Assembly: GCA_020081605.1 (NCBI GenBank)
Contig: JAHREC010000013.1
Span: 1,612,001-1,676,000, forward strand
DNA from: Albifimbria verrucaria
Lineage: Eukaryota > Ascomycota > Sordariomycetes > Hypocreales > Stachybotryaceae
Direction of reading: 5' to 3'
DNA length: 64,000 bases
How positions within the stretch are numbered: the first letter of the stretch is position 1; every line of letters starts with the position of its first letter. Shown in pieces: positions 24,060 through 35,721 of the stretch. A program made the position numbers and the translations under genes. The notes under the pieces were generated by a model. That model saw only the letters and a list, made by a program, of their open reading frames with translations, was not told the DNA's origin and did no database searches.

Positions 24060-24709
24060 TTAAGCTCTAAGATAGGGAAGAGGAGGCGATGGTCACAAGG
24101 CACATACTACGAGACGTTTTCTTTGTCGATACCCCCAAAGTTACCAAGGTGCAGGACGGACACCACCAACACAAATTAATATATGGTTCGCTAGTGCACG
24201 GAGTGAGATGGAGGTGGCTTCTACTCGTTGATTGAAGTTTCTGGAAAAGATGAAATGACATGCTTTGTTGGCTCCGTGTGGTCGGGGAGGAATGGCTTGA
24301 GGCCTCCTGAACCGTTGTGGGACATGACATGGCTGTGGAACAGCAAACACGCATACGAATTTTTTTGCACAAGGCGTTGAGGAAGGTTTATCGATGTTGG
24401 CTCTCCGATTGTCTCTTGGTTTGGGGACGTCGAGAGCAAGTCGGTGGCTGAAGGATCTGCTCGTTAAGAGAACCGTAATTATCAAGTAACACTTAGTCTA
24501 TATAGCACATCGAGTGCCACTACCACAAGAGGTCTCCATAACAAGCCTGCTCGGAATGATAAGTCTGTACAGTTGAACCTACAAGATAACTGAAGGGAAA
24601 CCAATTATATTTGGTGCGTCAATACTGTCCAAACGTAAACACCATGGCAAGCACCTAAATGTCAGGGAAGTGAATACATCTAGCACGTCGCAGAAACCAA
24701 GCCCGGTAT
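24060..24709. other. Convergent intergenic region, DUF2406-like / VMA21
   Basis: About 0.65 kb between two 3' ends, to be read as 3' UTRs. No coding frame or RNA gene was recognised. The last 55 bases could be coding if the uninterrupted VMA21 frame (stop at 24657-24655) is the true one. Confidence 0.45.
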
Positions 24710-25161
24710 TTATTGCACTCTACAGATCTTTTTGCTCTCCTTTTTCCCTCATTCCTATCCGTCTGGTCTTCATTCATCGCTACTATGATGTAACCGACAA
24801 GAACAACATTAGCCAAGATAGCAGCCAGACCACCTGCATATGATGCATTTCCTGCGAGGTCGAGTCAGCCACATGCGGGTTGGGAGATGAGAAGCTCAGA
24901 TGGGACCGACCATTGAATACAGTATTGACTGTTAAGAAGTAAGATCCGATAGGGACGATGATCATGGCCATGGTAAAGGCCAAGAGCTTGTAAATGACAT
25001 CCCTAATGAAGCACGACATTCAGCACAGGGTCACTCGGTGAGCTTGGGGAGGGCAAAGACACTCACTTCGGCACAGCTGGGCTGATGTTGGACTTCTCCT
25101 GGGGCTCATCATCCTGGTCTAGGATGGTCTTCTCAGTTGCAACAATCCGACGGGTCGCCAT
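24710..25161 (-). CDS. vma21: V-ATPase assembly factor VMA21 (ER membrane)
   Basis: Small ER integral membrane chaperone needed to assemble the V0 sector of the vacuolar proton pump. Exons are 25161-25067, 25002-24911 and 24851 to the stop; introns are 64 and 59 nt. An N-terminal MATRR and acidic stretch precedes two hydrophobic segments (KLLAFTMAMIIVPIGSYF, and GGLAAILANVVLVGYIIVAM), which is the family's hairpin layout. The C-terminus is uncertain. As read, the frame runs RNEGKRRAKRSVE and stops at 24655. A 1-nt deletion in GGGAAAAAG would instead give KKESKK, with a stop at 24710. A second one would give a KKDL terminus with a stop at 24720, which fits the di-lysine ER-retrieval signal expected of VMA21. 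Divergent from the Fun30 gene. Confidence 0.87.
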
Positions 25162-25803
25162 GATGAATGAATCCGAGCTGATGATGCTCTGCTTGTGACG
25201 CTTAATTGTGTGCAGAGATGATGCTGGGGACAACGTGCCGTAGAGGGATTGAAAAGTGGAGGCAGCGGTCCACTACAAGCATTTGATGTCAGTGCTGGGG
25301 GCACTGTAAAAGACGGAACTGGACTTTGTATGGGCCAGGCCAAGGAGTATGTGGACCAGCAAGCACAATTGAATGCACCTCTGTCTCCTGCTGAGCAGAA
25401 TCGAAATAGACTGGTGATGTTTGTTCCTAATGACTGATTTGATGCTGCATTCGGGCATGGAAAATAGTTACGTACCTCTCAAGTGCGTGCAGCACAAGTA
25501 CAGCTCATTAAAATGCCTGCACGTGATTTCGTGACGCCGTTCGCTGGGTTGGCGCGTCTGGTGCGTCACGTAAAATATCCGGAGTTTGCGTCTCCCCGCC
25601 ACTGCCCAAGCAGCAGCCAATCTTGCATGTCGCTTCACCCTGACCTCCCAGTGAGGACCTGTGCTTCGAGGCAGGCTTTTGTAACGCCAGATAGTCACTG
25701 GTATTCTCCTCACTTCTGCTTTTGCGTCTGCATGTGGTGTTAGTCTTTGAGCTCACTTATTCTTCTGTAATTTTCTTTTGCCTCCTTTCATCCGTTCTCG
25801 ACA
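25162..25803. other. Divergent promoter region, VMA21 / Fun30-like
   Basis: About 640 bp between divergent start codons, so both promoters share it. I see no conserved frame and no motif I would name. Confidence 0.5.
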
Positions 25804-28800
25804 ATGGCTCCAGGGTCTTCACCTTTGCCCATCCGGCATTCAAATCATGAACCCCGAGGTTCTGTGACCGGACGAACGAAATCGTCGATACTTTTGGACG
25901 AAGATGAGCTGGCAGGAGATACAATTCCTTGCTCTCCTTCCGCTTTTCTCCGTGATCGGGACACCACCCAGCCAACACAACTGCTAAGCAGGCCAACTCT
26001 GAGCTCGATAGAACCATCCTCTCCGCCAAGCGTTATCGAAGTGCCTGCCTCGTCACCTTTCGATCACCCAAGCCTAAGCCGCTGGGCAACCGCCTCGCTC
26101 CTGCTGGTACCGTTTTTCGTCCACCTCCTCGACCTCAAGCTGCTGCGACGAAGAAGCGGCCGGCTCCCGAGCCCATCGAACTCTCAGACGACGACGGCGA
26201 TCTCTCACCGCCGCGCGGTGATATTAGACCTACCAACTTTCGTGCACACGTTTCCTCGTTCGCATACAATCCCGCAGCTGATGACAAGGCGTTGCACCAA
26301 AACCTTCGCCGGATATTCGATAAATACTCAGATCGATATTCCTCCTCTGACGCCAAAGAAGCGCTCAAAGCATGCCATAACGATATTGATGATGCCGTTG
26401 CCATGTTGGAATCAAACAGAATGAAGAAGGCGCAATCACAGGTGAAGCCTGGGGCCCGCAGGCTGTTCAGCAAAGACTCGCTTACCGCATCCTCGAAAAA
26501 CCAAAGGGCAGCCATGCCGTCAAGTCCTGCAAATATGAGCCCCAGCCCGCCGAAACCACCCAGGCGTCGGTTGGTAAAGGGCTTACGACAACGCGATTCG
26601 CCCTCTCCCCAGAAACCTGTGGTTGAAGTTCCGTCAAGTGATGACCCTCTGGTGATTGACTTGGTGGATAACGACCAAGAAGATGCATACCAAGCTGAGG
26701 GTTCGCCTGAGGTGGATGATGAAGACGATCGCGTTCTCAACTGCATCAACAATAGCACACTGAAAGAGCTGGCTGCTATGACCGGGATGAAGGAATCGTT
26801 ATTAGAGCCTATAGTCGAGAAGCGCCCATTCGACGATTTAGCCCAGGCCAGACGTGTGAGCATCAACAAAAATCCAATTCACGCAAGTCGTCCAAGATCA
26901 GCATTGGCGATACCGCTGTGGATGCCATCGAAGTATTCTTGAATGCCGTCTCAGCCATCGACGAAGTAGTCACTACCTGTGAGACCAAGGCTCAGACGGT
27001 GCGAAGTGTCATGGATACTTGGGACCTCGACACATTTGGGCACACTAAGCAAAGTACGAGGGCAAGTCCAGACAGCGACCTACCTCCTACGCCAACGAGT
27101 ATTGGCGGCCCTCGATTTGTACGTCCACCTGTACCTCGGCAGCCGAAACGGATGGATGGTCACTGCACGATGAAGCCATTCCAACTCTTCGGCTTGAACT
27201 GGATGTCTCTCCTTTACAATAACGATATCGGTTGCATCCTAGCAGACGAGATGGGTTTGGGGAAGACATGTCAGGTTATTTCCTTCATGTGTCATCTGGT
27301 TGAGGAGTACAAGCGACAGCCCCAAGGAGAGCGACCATGGCCCAACCTTGTGGTTGTTCCACCAAGCACGTACAACAACTGGCTTGGCGAATTTGAAAAG
27401 TTTGCTCCAAGTCTTTCGATCATGGGTTATCGAGGGTCTCAGTCAGAACGAGCAGAGCTGGCCTACGAAGTCCAGCAAAACCCAGAAGAGTATCATGTGG
27501 TCTTGGCGACTTATTCCCAAATCAATTCCGAGGCCGACATAGAGGCTATGCAGTCTTTCGACCTCAATGCAGCAGTCTTCGATGAGGGGCATAAAATGAA
27601 GAACCCTGAAACCAAGATTTACAAGGACCTGCGGAGGATACCGGCTTCTTGGAAAATGCTACTGACAGGTAGGTGCTGCGGTGAAGACAGCCTGGATTTA
27701 ATGCTAACTTTGATCAGGAACACCTGTGCAGAACAACCTATTAGAGATGACTTCTCTGCTAAACTTCATCAACCCCAAAATGTTTGATGGCTACATGGAG
27801 CACATCAAGTACATTTTCAGCCAGAAAGTTACGATTCGAGACGTGACAAACGGGGCGTTCTTGTACAGTGAACGAGTGAAGCGTGCACGTACAATTCTCG
27901 AGCCTTTCATTCTTCAACGTCGAAAAGATCAGGTCTTGTCTGATATGCCCCAGAAGATCAACACGGTTGTCCGCTGCCCTCTCAATGACTCCCAGAGATC
28001 GGTCTATGACGAGTATGAGGAGCTCTTCAAGCTTGAGCCTTCACTGAGGACAGCCAACGCACGTGGAAGACAGAATGACTTGAACAACGTGTGGATGCAG
28101 CTCCGAAAAGCTGCACTCCACCCTCTGCTTTTCCGTCGTCTCTTTACCGACGAAAAGATTACAAAGATGGCCAAGATCCTGATGGAGAAGGTCCCGCAAT
28201 CTGAACTCCACCAGCCCGACATAAAGCATCTAATTCAAGAACTCAAGAACTCGTCAGACTTTGAGCTTCACCTCTGGTGCCGAGACTACCCCCAACTGTT
28301 GAAGAAGTTTGATTACTCAGAAGAAGCTGAACTTGACAGCGGCAAGGTCAAGAAGCTCTTGGAGCTGATTGATCAGTACCAGCAGAACGGCGATAGGGTT
28401 TTGGTCTTCAGCAAGTTCTCACGTATGATTGAGCTTCTTCGAGAGGTTCTCGCTCTTCGAGGCATTGACCACCGCGTGCTCATGGGCAACACCAACGTTG
28501 CGGAACGCCAGACGCTAATCGACGAATTCAACGAGGACTCCAGCATTCCGGTATTCCTTCTGACTACCGGTGCAGGTGGTACAGGCATTAACCTGACGTC
28601 CGCCAACAAAGTGATTATCTTTGATCAATCCGACAACCCTCAAGATGATATCCAGGCTGAGAATCGAGCCCATCGACTGGGACAAAAACGTGATGTGGAG
28701 ATCATTCGCTTGATCGCGACGAACACCATTGAAGAGCTGATCTACAAGGCCTGCCAAAAGAAGATTGAGCTGGCAAATAAGGTCACTGGAGCAATAGAAG

Positions 28801-28883
28801 AAGATGCTCAAGAGGCGGAGCAGAACATGGAGCGGGAAGTGCGCAAGATGTTAGAGAGCCAGAGCCAGATGACACCGCCATAG
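25804..28883 (+). CDS. Fun30/SMARCAD1-type SNF2 chromatin remodeller with CUE domain
   Basis: ATP-dependent remodeller that in yeast and mammals maintains silent chromatin and promotes DNA-end resection; nuclear. Exons are 25804-27668 and 27718-28883, with a 49-nt intron. A disordered N-terminus precedes a CUE-like segment near residues 163-205 (LRRIFDKYSDRYSSSDAKEA). Next come an acidic linker, helicase motif I LADEMGLGKT (~residue 480), motif II as DEGH (Fun30-type), and LLTGTPVQNN split by the intron. The C-terminal lobe has VFSKFSRMIELL and motif VI QAENRAHRLGQ (~935). Two apparent 1-nt deletions occur: near 26058 (before FRSPKPLG) and in an A run near 26872 (before SNSRKSSK). Counting them gives about 1010 aa. 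Possible names are fun30 or fft; I leave the symbol blank. Confidence 0.9.
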
Positions 28884-30358
28884 GATGGAGGCGCAGTCTG
28901 GCATTGGCGTGAAGCTTGTACATAAAGGACTTGTGGTTTTGGAGGGACATGGCTGTATGTAGCACGGCGCGATGCTTTTGAGGTGTTTACGCCCCTTTGT
29001 GGGCTAGCTTGCGGGTGTCTAGGATACGTTCTTGGTCCAGGGAGCAGACGATAAAGAAGGGAGCGAGCTCATTGAGTGTTGGTGATAAAGCCATGCGATA
29101 GACATGAAGTAGATACATACATAGACGCGGCGCAGAGGGCGTTGGCCTCGGCAGGGTTATTTGCTTACAGCCCTTCATCCGAGAGAAATGATTTTGGACT
29201 GATTCCACGGCTGGCTCTTGGAGTTGTGAACCTGTATGGACAGCAGTGCAGTGGTGTTGGGGAGGGAGACGTTGATTCAGGTTTTGTGGTTGAGCAGGGC
29301 ATTGGGGAATCGTGGGTACGGCTTGGGCATCTGAAGCCGCTGCCTAGGTACCTAATGGACCTTGTCTTTACTTTTTCATATTTTACAAAGGAGCCAAGAT
29401 CTCACCTGAGACTTTTTCAGCTGTCAGAATGTGAACACATGGCTTGAAATATTGCGCTGTGGTGGTGGGTAAATTTAAAGATTCATGCGGCTCTGCTTTT
29501 TCCTGGCCTCCCTCCCGCCTGAGCCGTTGAGAAACGGAAAAGCAAAAAGGGCATGAAAGATCGACAGGGCGCACGGATTCCCAGCTCTCGGGCTCTATTC
29601 CTTAGCCTACCCGCCGCCCGAGCAGACGGGTTCAGGGATCGTCCAAGCTAAGGGACACGGTCCGCTTGGAAACGTTGTTTGCGGATTCAGACCTCGACAC
29701 CGGAATGGGATGGCTGTGGTGTTTTATTGTTACGAGGCAGCGCAGGGAAGACAGTAAATCACGTTTGGCAGAATGGTGGTGTGTGATGCATAGTAGCTTG
29801 AGATTGAACACGCTGGACTCGTCCTACAGTCTATTCTAAAGCTCGCATCAACTGCTCAACCCCGTGTAGCTATTCCACCCGACGAAACAGGCCTGGAAAC
29901 AGAAACGGACGAAAGAGAAGAGACAGAGTAGAGCAGACCATTGTCTGCACAGGAAAAGTGAAAAGAAAAAAACAGCATGAAACAAAAATTCAAAAAGAGC
30001 CCACCGCCGTAACTCGAGCGTGGTATTCAGACCGACGCGAGGTATCACTAGAAACAACCGACTGACCAAACTCCACAACGCATTGATGACCCGCCCTTTT
30101 CCCTTCTGTTTATTTTTGGTTTTCGTAATCCTCCGCCTGATGGTTTGACCTCGTTCTCCTTCTTGAGGAAAATCAAATGCATGGTTAAAAAAAAAGTACA
30201 GTAAATAGGTTGGTTGCAGGAGAGGTCTCATCTGTTGAGGGCGTGTTCCTGAAGAAGCGAAATAGGTAACTGGTGTGCTGCATCTATCAAAGCAGGAAAA
30301 GAATGGAGGGAAAGAAAATAAGAGGTCAAGCGCCAAAGACGGAGCGGCATGTCTTTGT
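28884..30358. other. Convergent intergenic region, Fun30-like / Myb-like
   Basis: About 1.5 kb between two gene 3' ends, longer than needed for 3' UTRs. It has an AGGTACC motif at 29343-29354 and A/T-rich stretches around 29930-30220. No frame has recognisable protein content. Confidence 0.45.
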
Positions 30359-31140
30359 CTACCGCCATGTCCCGTGCAGCTTGGCGCGACGGGTGCTACT
30401 CCTCGTCTTGACGCCGACGTCGCCGTGGGCCATGAGCGTCTTCCACCTGCGGCCGACGCTGTGGCGGTCCTTGCCGAGGCTGCGCGCGCAGTCCTGCCAC
30501 TCTGACTTTGACAGCTTGAGCTTGTCGAGGACGAGCTCCACGAGGATGCGGTCGTCCTCGGCTGTCCACGCCTCGCCGTCGGCCTCGACCTCTACGTCGG
30601 CGCCTTGCGACTGTTGCGCGTCCACGGATTGGCGCAGATGCATCTCGTGGAAGTCGGAGCGCTCGAGTCCCAGAGGCAGTTGCTCTGGGGCGATGCGCGC
30701 GCGTTTAGGTGTTGACGGCGCGGTGGGCTGGCGCTGTTGTGATTGTTGCTCATCTGAGTCGGTCTGGTTGCCCAAATCAAGGTCGCTGTCAACGTCGTCA
30801 TCGAAGTCGTCGCCGTCGTCTGGGCCGCGACGGCGCTTGTTGGCACCTCTAGGAGGTGCGCGCTTGGCGATGCGCCTTCGAGAAGCGCGGTGTTCGTCGC
30901 TAGAGTCGGAGGCAGGAGCGCGCGATCGCAGGCGCAACTTCATGGGCGACGGCGCATGGGCCATTGGCGGCGTGGGCAGCTGGACCAGCGACGGGAGGTC
31001 GTCGACGGTGCTGGGCATGGTGTTTATGAGGGACTGCAGCGAGCGGCATGTCGAGACGATGTTGCCAAAGGCGCTGTGGGACGAGAGCGTCGGGGGCTGG
31101 CGGGCGGCGACGCGAAAAGGGCGGACTGGAGGCGCGGCAT
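30359..31140 (-). CDS. Myb/SANT-like DNA-binding domain protein
   Basis: Single-exon gene. The C-terminal ~60 residues form a SANT/Myb-like helix-turn-helix with spaced tryptophans (EAWTAEDDRILVELVL, SEWQDCARSLGKDR, VGRRWKTLM), suggesting a chromatin or DNA-binding role. The middle is disordered: a basic patch (RRRIAKRAPPRG), an Asp-rich run and a Gln-rich run. An ATG at 31018 opens an unbroken 219-aa frame. The frame stays protein-like upstream (AFGNIVSTCRSLQSLINT), and a 1-nt deletion in a C run near 31095 would connect it to an ATG at 31140 (MPRLQSALF), giving 260 aa. I use 31140; the shorter start cannot be excluded. The target genes are unknown. Confidence 0.68.
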
Positions 31141-31669
31141 GGTAGGTTGCGATGCATCGCAGGGGAAGGCAGCTGGGAGTAGCATCGCGGGCGTAGAGGT
31201 CGACATTGCGTACGATGAATGTCGAGTCGCCGCGCGTGTAGGAGATAGGGCGAGCGTTGTGCTTCGGATGCGATCGCAGAACGGACGGTCAGTGCTGGCT
31301 GCGACTGCGCACAAAGACTGTATGCGACGAGGGCGCAATGCGCGCAAATGGGTCGCGAAGAGGGTTGTGGCTAGCAGGTGCGGTGCACGTTGAGACAAAA
31401 GTATAGTTGTATGAGCGCGAGGCGAATCTGCGAGGCTACTTTTCGGGAAAATGTATGCGACGGTTGAGGTTGGGGTGATAAAGGCTGAGATGGTGATGGG
31501 AAGAAATGGCAGGCGAAGGTCCGGGCAGAGACGTTATCATACAAGTAGTAGGCTCGCTGGAGGAGGGGGAGAGGGAGGAAGGGTATCTGGGGGTCACCTA
31601 AATGAGCACTGGGACAGAGAGCCTAAGTGAGACGGTGGGCCACCTGATTGCCCTGGACAGGGGTGTGGG

Positions 31670-31790
31670 TGGGTACAGGTACAGGTAGGCAAGTACTAAG
31701 GTAGGTGGGAAAAGCCCCGACCTGCCTGCACCCTGGCTCGGGCCCAGGAATCACCTTAGGCCTTAGGTACTAAGGTACGGTAAGTACCTG
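31670..31790. repeat. Dense AGGTA / TACCT motif cluster
   Basis: About 120 bases holding roughly nine copies of GGTA/AGGTA or TACC/ACCT, including GTACAGGTACAGGTAGG and TTAGGTACTAAGGTACGG. It is the densest example of the motif that recurs through the intergenic DNA here. It lies about 550 bp upstream of the Myb-like gene. Confidence 0.65.
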
Positions 31791-32083
31791 AGTGGGCAAG
31801 CTAACTGGAGCCTGTACCCGTCGAGGCGTACCTCTCACACCCGAAAGCCACTGGAAACGGGAGGCCAAGGGAGAGACCACCCCGTTTGCGGTACCTGGGA
31901 CCCAAGGGACGGGTGAGTACAGGGTACATGTACCATTTTTCTGGTTCACTCGCCGCCCCTTTGACAGCTGGGGGAAAAGAGACGTTCCCAGGCAAGACAA
32001 CGGAGGAGATGCTTGCAGTTTGAACGGTGCATTGTCTAGGAGCACCCATTGTTCGCAGGACCAGGACCCTGGGAACAACGGAA

Positions 32084-32125
32084 GAGGGAGAAAGAAAGAG
32101 AGAGAGAGAGAGAGGAAAAGAAGAA
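32084..32125. repeat. (GA)n microsatellite in a purine tract
   Basis: Nine or ten uninterrupted GA units inside a longer all-purine stretch. Simple repeat. Confidence 0.85.
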
Positions 32126-34716
32126 TGGACGCCGGGCCAGGAACAGATGCAGCCTTTTTTTTTCTCGCCTTGCCTTGGAATCTGTCATGCGAACCACCCC
32201 CTCCTCGTCAAGCCGCCCTACAGTACGACACGCCCAGCCTAGCCCAGTGCACATCCCAGGTTGTCCAAGTCCTCGTCGCCGCACACGCATCCATGGTCCG
32301 TCGACTTACATCATGATCGCCCGCCCTGCCACACCTTACATAGTACCTCACCTCCCTTACCAACGCTCGGTCATGGCCAGGAGGAAAATCGATAACGAAA
32401 AGACAAAAGGAAAGAAGGTAAAGATAAAAAGAGACGATCTGAAACCTGCGTCCGATCGACAGATGACAAGCCCCATCCACGGGGCTTCCTTTTCCTGTCT
32501 TTCTTTTCGTCTGGGGAGGGATGGGTGGGTAACGGGTGGGTGAGACGGCCGTAGGTGGCAGTCGACGCTGCAGCCCTCTCCGTCTGGAAATGGCCGCTCT
32601 GCTGCTCCCTCTCTGTCGCACCGGTTTTTGGTTTTGGGTAAGCGGGCGTCCCTGCGATGGCCATGTAAGATGACTTGCAGTTCTCTGATTGCCCATCGGC
32701 TGCAATTACCGGGCACGTTGCACGCATATGCCGCGCTCGTTTTCTTGTCCGGTGACACCGTCTTACCTCTTCCCAATGCCCGGTGTGTGTGCGCGCGTAT
32801 ACGTTTGGCAGAAGGCTGCTCGACAGCTCTAAAGCACCAGATGCCCCAACACTTGTCAAGCCCATCCGGCGCCTTGAGCTACTAGCGTGTCGATGGATGG
32901 GAGCTAGAGCCGGTGGTCCCCTCCTCTACTCATTCGTCTCCTGGACAGGGCGGCTTCACGACTCATGACTGCCTCGCTTTTTCCTTGACCGGGGCCCTGT
33001 TCGCTATCCCGATCGGGTGAGACATGCTACCTGAGCGAGCCGTCGGATCGGTCGTTGCACCAACTTTTGATAGTATCCACGTCCCGGCGCGGAGGAGACG
33101 GAGGACAATGGGCAGCACGGCGGTCAGACAGTTTGACAACCAGTCGCTAAGTCAGATAGATCTTCTGTCCGATCCCCAGATCAAGGCCGCGGTGAAATGA
33201 GTGTTTTTGATGTGATTAAAGTAGTAGTTCATTAAACAAAATTTAAATCATTTTTATTTCTTCCCAGCTATAGAGGCGCTTGCCTGGTTGGCACAATATG
33301 ACAATCACTTACATTCTATTGGGCAGTCTTCCTATCCTGTCCCGACATATTCTTCCACTCTGCTCTGTAACAAGAGCTGCATGAAAGTCGCACATCCATC
33401 AGCCACCATGGCGCGACTCTCTCCTGCTGCCTTGGCAAGACTCCTCAGAAAGATCCTGGGGTTGCGACATCGAGTGAGCCTCTCTCATCAGCGTCATTGA
33501 TGGGGTCAGTCAGTGCGTCTCTCCTGACGTATCCCTTGGCCGTGCGAAGCCACGCCCTTGTCAAATCTGCATCCAGCTGCACCGACTGTCGAGACAGAGC
33601 ATCTAAAGGAATCACCAAAGGGGAGGAAAACGTGGTAGGATCCCTTCCTACCCTCCATTATCTCTTCATGCATGGTCTGGAGCTGTGCTGCATCTTTGTG
33701 TTCCCCCTCCATTAGCAGCGCCCTAGCACTGCAGAGGTCGGTCAATTTCCTGATGCAAGAAAGCACATAGACCGCTGCGTCATGCTTAAACTGCGAGTGG
33801 CCTATACGAAGAATCATCGCGTCCGCATCTGTGGGCATATGGCTCGCACACATGATAACTTTGCTACGGCTACGGGTGCGCTGATTGACACTTAAGATGC
33901 TCCACATGCAGCGCTGCCGCGCAGCTTGCATATGTCTCTAATCGCTTGTTCCCACCCCATCTTCCGCCTCACGAACAAGCCTACCTGGTGACCCCTCAAT
34001 TGCCTGGCTTTTACAGAGCACGGAGGATGAAGCGGTGAAGCCATTGTGGCTGTCCGTGGCGCTTCGAACGGTGCTGCACCTGGCAACGTGATCACTTTTG
34101 CAGCTTAGGAGACCCGCTAGATGAGCGTCGCCGGATGATCAGAAACGGCGCCGCAGAACAGGCCAAGGATGGGCGCGTTTGACGGTTCTGCAAGTCATCC
34201 AGGCCGAAGCACGTCGGCATGGTCTCTGCTTGAGGGCCTATCAGCTCGACAGTACCCATCTATCAAAGACCCGTCGATTACTGTGTCGGCGATGAGCGAG
34301 CGGACGATCTAGAGACGGGATGATAGATGGGGTTAAAGTGGAAAGGAGGGGATGGAACAGTGCGCAGTTGCCGCTGTAATATCGATTGATGAGATCTTTC
34401 TACCCTGGAACAAAAGCTCAGGCCTTGTTTCACTCCAATCCTGGCGAGGCCATGGTCTGCTCCGCTTTCGAGAGGGAGCAAGGCGGAGAGCGCGGATGAA
34501 GGCCTTGTCCATGAACAATCGAGAGGGGCTGACGTCGTTGGATTGACGCGTCTTGACGCGTACGCGTCGTGTCGGTGACGCGAGCACTTTAATGAGATGC
34601 TAAGTGGTTGCATAAGCATTGGCCAATAGAAGTCAGATGCGGTGCTAAAAGTGGATCGACGCGACATGGGGCGTGTTGAAACATTGACCAGGGTAGAGGA
34701 AAAGGCAAGAACAATG

Positions 34717-34756
34717 GCAAGAGCAAGAGCAGGAGCAAGAGCAAGAGCAGGAGCAA
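34717..34756. repeat. GCAAGA / GCAGGA hexamer repeat
   Basis: Six tandem hexamers alternating GCAAGA and GCAGGA in about 40 bases. Non-coding simple repeat. Confidence 0.8.
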
Positions 34757-34973
34757 CCCAATACGAGGGATTCCAAAAGTAGGCAGCGAGGCCTTCAAAT
34801 GAGATGGCACAGAACATTAGCAACCCGCAAATACATTTCTCAAAATGAACCCATCCAAGAGTAACACTCATCCACATAAAATTTTATATTATTTATACAC
34901 CTTGTTCATATTAATCTGAGAAAAGCTGAGTAATATTCATACAGTAGGAGCCCAGATACTGGGCGAACTACAG

Positions 34974-35013
34974 TCAGACCAAGACCAGGCAAGACCAAGA
35001 CCAAGACCAAGAC
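34974..35013. repeat. AAGACC hexamer repeat
   Basis: Five near-perfect AAGACC units with a GGC interruption, followed 30 bases later by a CTTCC/CTTCT pyrimidine tract (about 35050-35090). Confidence 0.8.
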
Positions 35014-35721
35014 ACAGGGAAGGAAAGCTCGCCCGCTGGGCGGTACGTACCCTTCCCTTCCCTTCTCTTCTCTTCCCTTTCTCTTCCACTTATCTCGCAC
35101 TTGGTCTATCTCCGAATCATCCTAATGGGGCCACTTCTTTTCTTCACCTTGCCAGGCCTCATCCCACCGTTGCAACCGATGGGGACCCCGGCAGCCCCAG
35201 GCAATCGAGCCGAGCCATACCGGGTCTGACATTGCTCTCTTCCTCTGCCCTCGCATTACGGCAACCTTGATGAGATCCCAGAGCCATGCGCCATCCACTA
35301 TCAATGGAGAACCTCTTTGGTCGCGTATCGCTTCACGGCAGAAGGTCATGGGTTAGTGGTCCGCGCCAGGTCCTGCACCATGAGTGGATGTCGTAGCTTG
35401 ACTACGGAGTACTCTCGTCGCTTACCAGGTGCGTTGTGCAGAGCCACTTTCTATGCCTGCAGACCATCATACAAGGGCCCCATGCAACCGCCTGCCATTC
35501 CTCAATCCCTGCAACGGCACCTTCGACCCCTCTCCGTGAGGTTCGTCGCCATATGCCCACCTGGATATGGCCTGAATCTAGCTCACCGTTCGACTCAACT
35601 CATCGATAACCGCTGAGATATCCTTGCCGCTTGGGAACCTAGTACGACACGGCGCATATCACAACGACATGTCCGATTGGCAACACTGCCGTACTGCCAA
35701 TCATTACGCCTGCCTTCACCT

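Larger units (their letters stand above)
31141..35721. other. Gene-poor divergent interval of about 4.6 kb
   Basis: Lies between the Myb-like gene (minus) and the DUF7730-like gene (plus). It contains a dense AGGTA/TACCT cluster (31670-31790), a GA microsatellite (32084-32125), GCAAGA repeats (34717-34756) and AAGACC repeats (34974-35013). A few short frames, such as 35349-35122 minus, look slightly protein-like, but I could not place them in any family. Confidence 0.5.

Noticed and set aside
29848..30336. 162-codon open frame on the minus strand downstream of the Myb-like gene
   Set aside because: Composition is Phe/Leu/Ser-rich, as expected from reading A/G-rich sequence in reverse. There is no conserved motif, and it overlaps the likely 3' UTR.
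33506..33931. 141-codon open frame on the minus strand
   Set aside because: Slightly protein-like, but with no recognisable motif, no plausible introns and no context. Not enough to call a gene.
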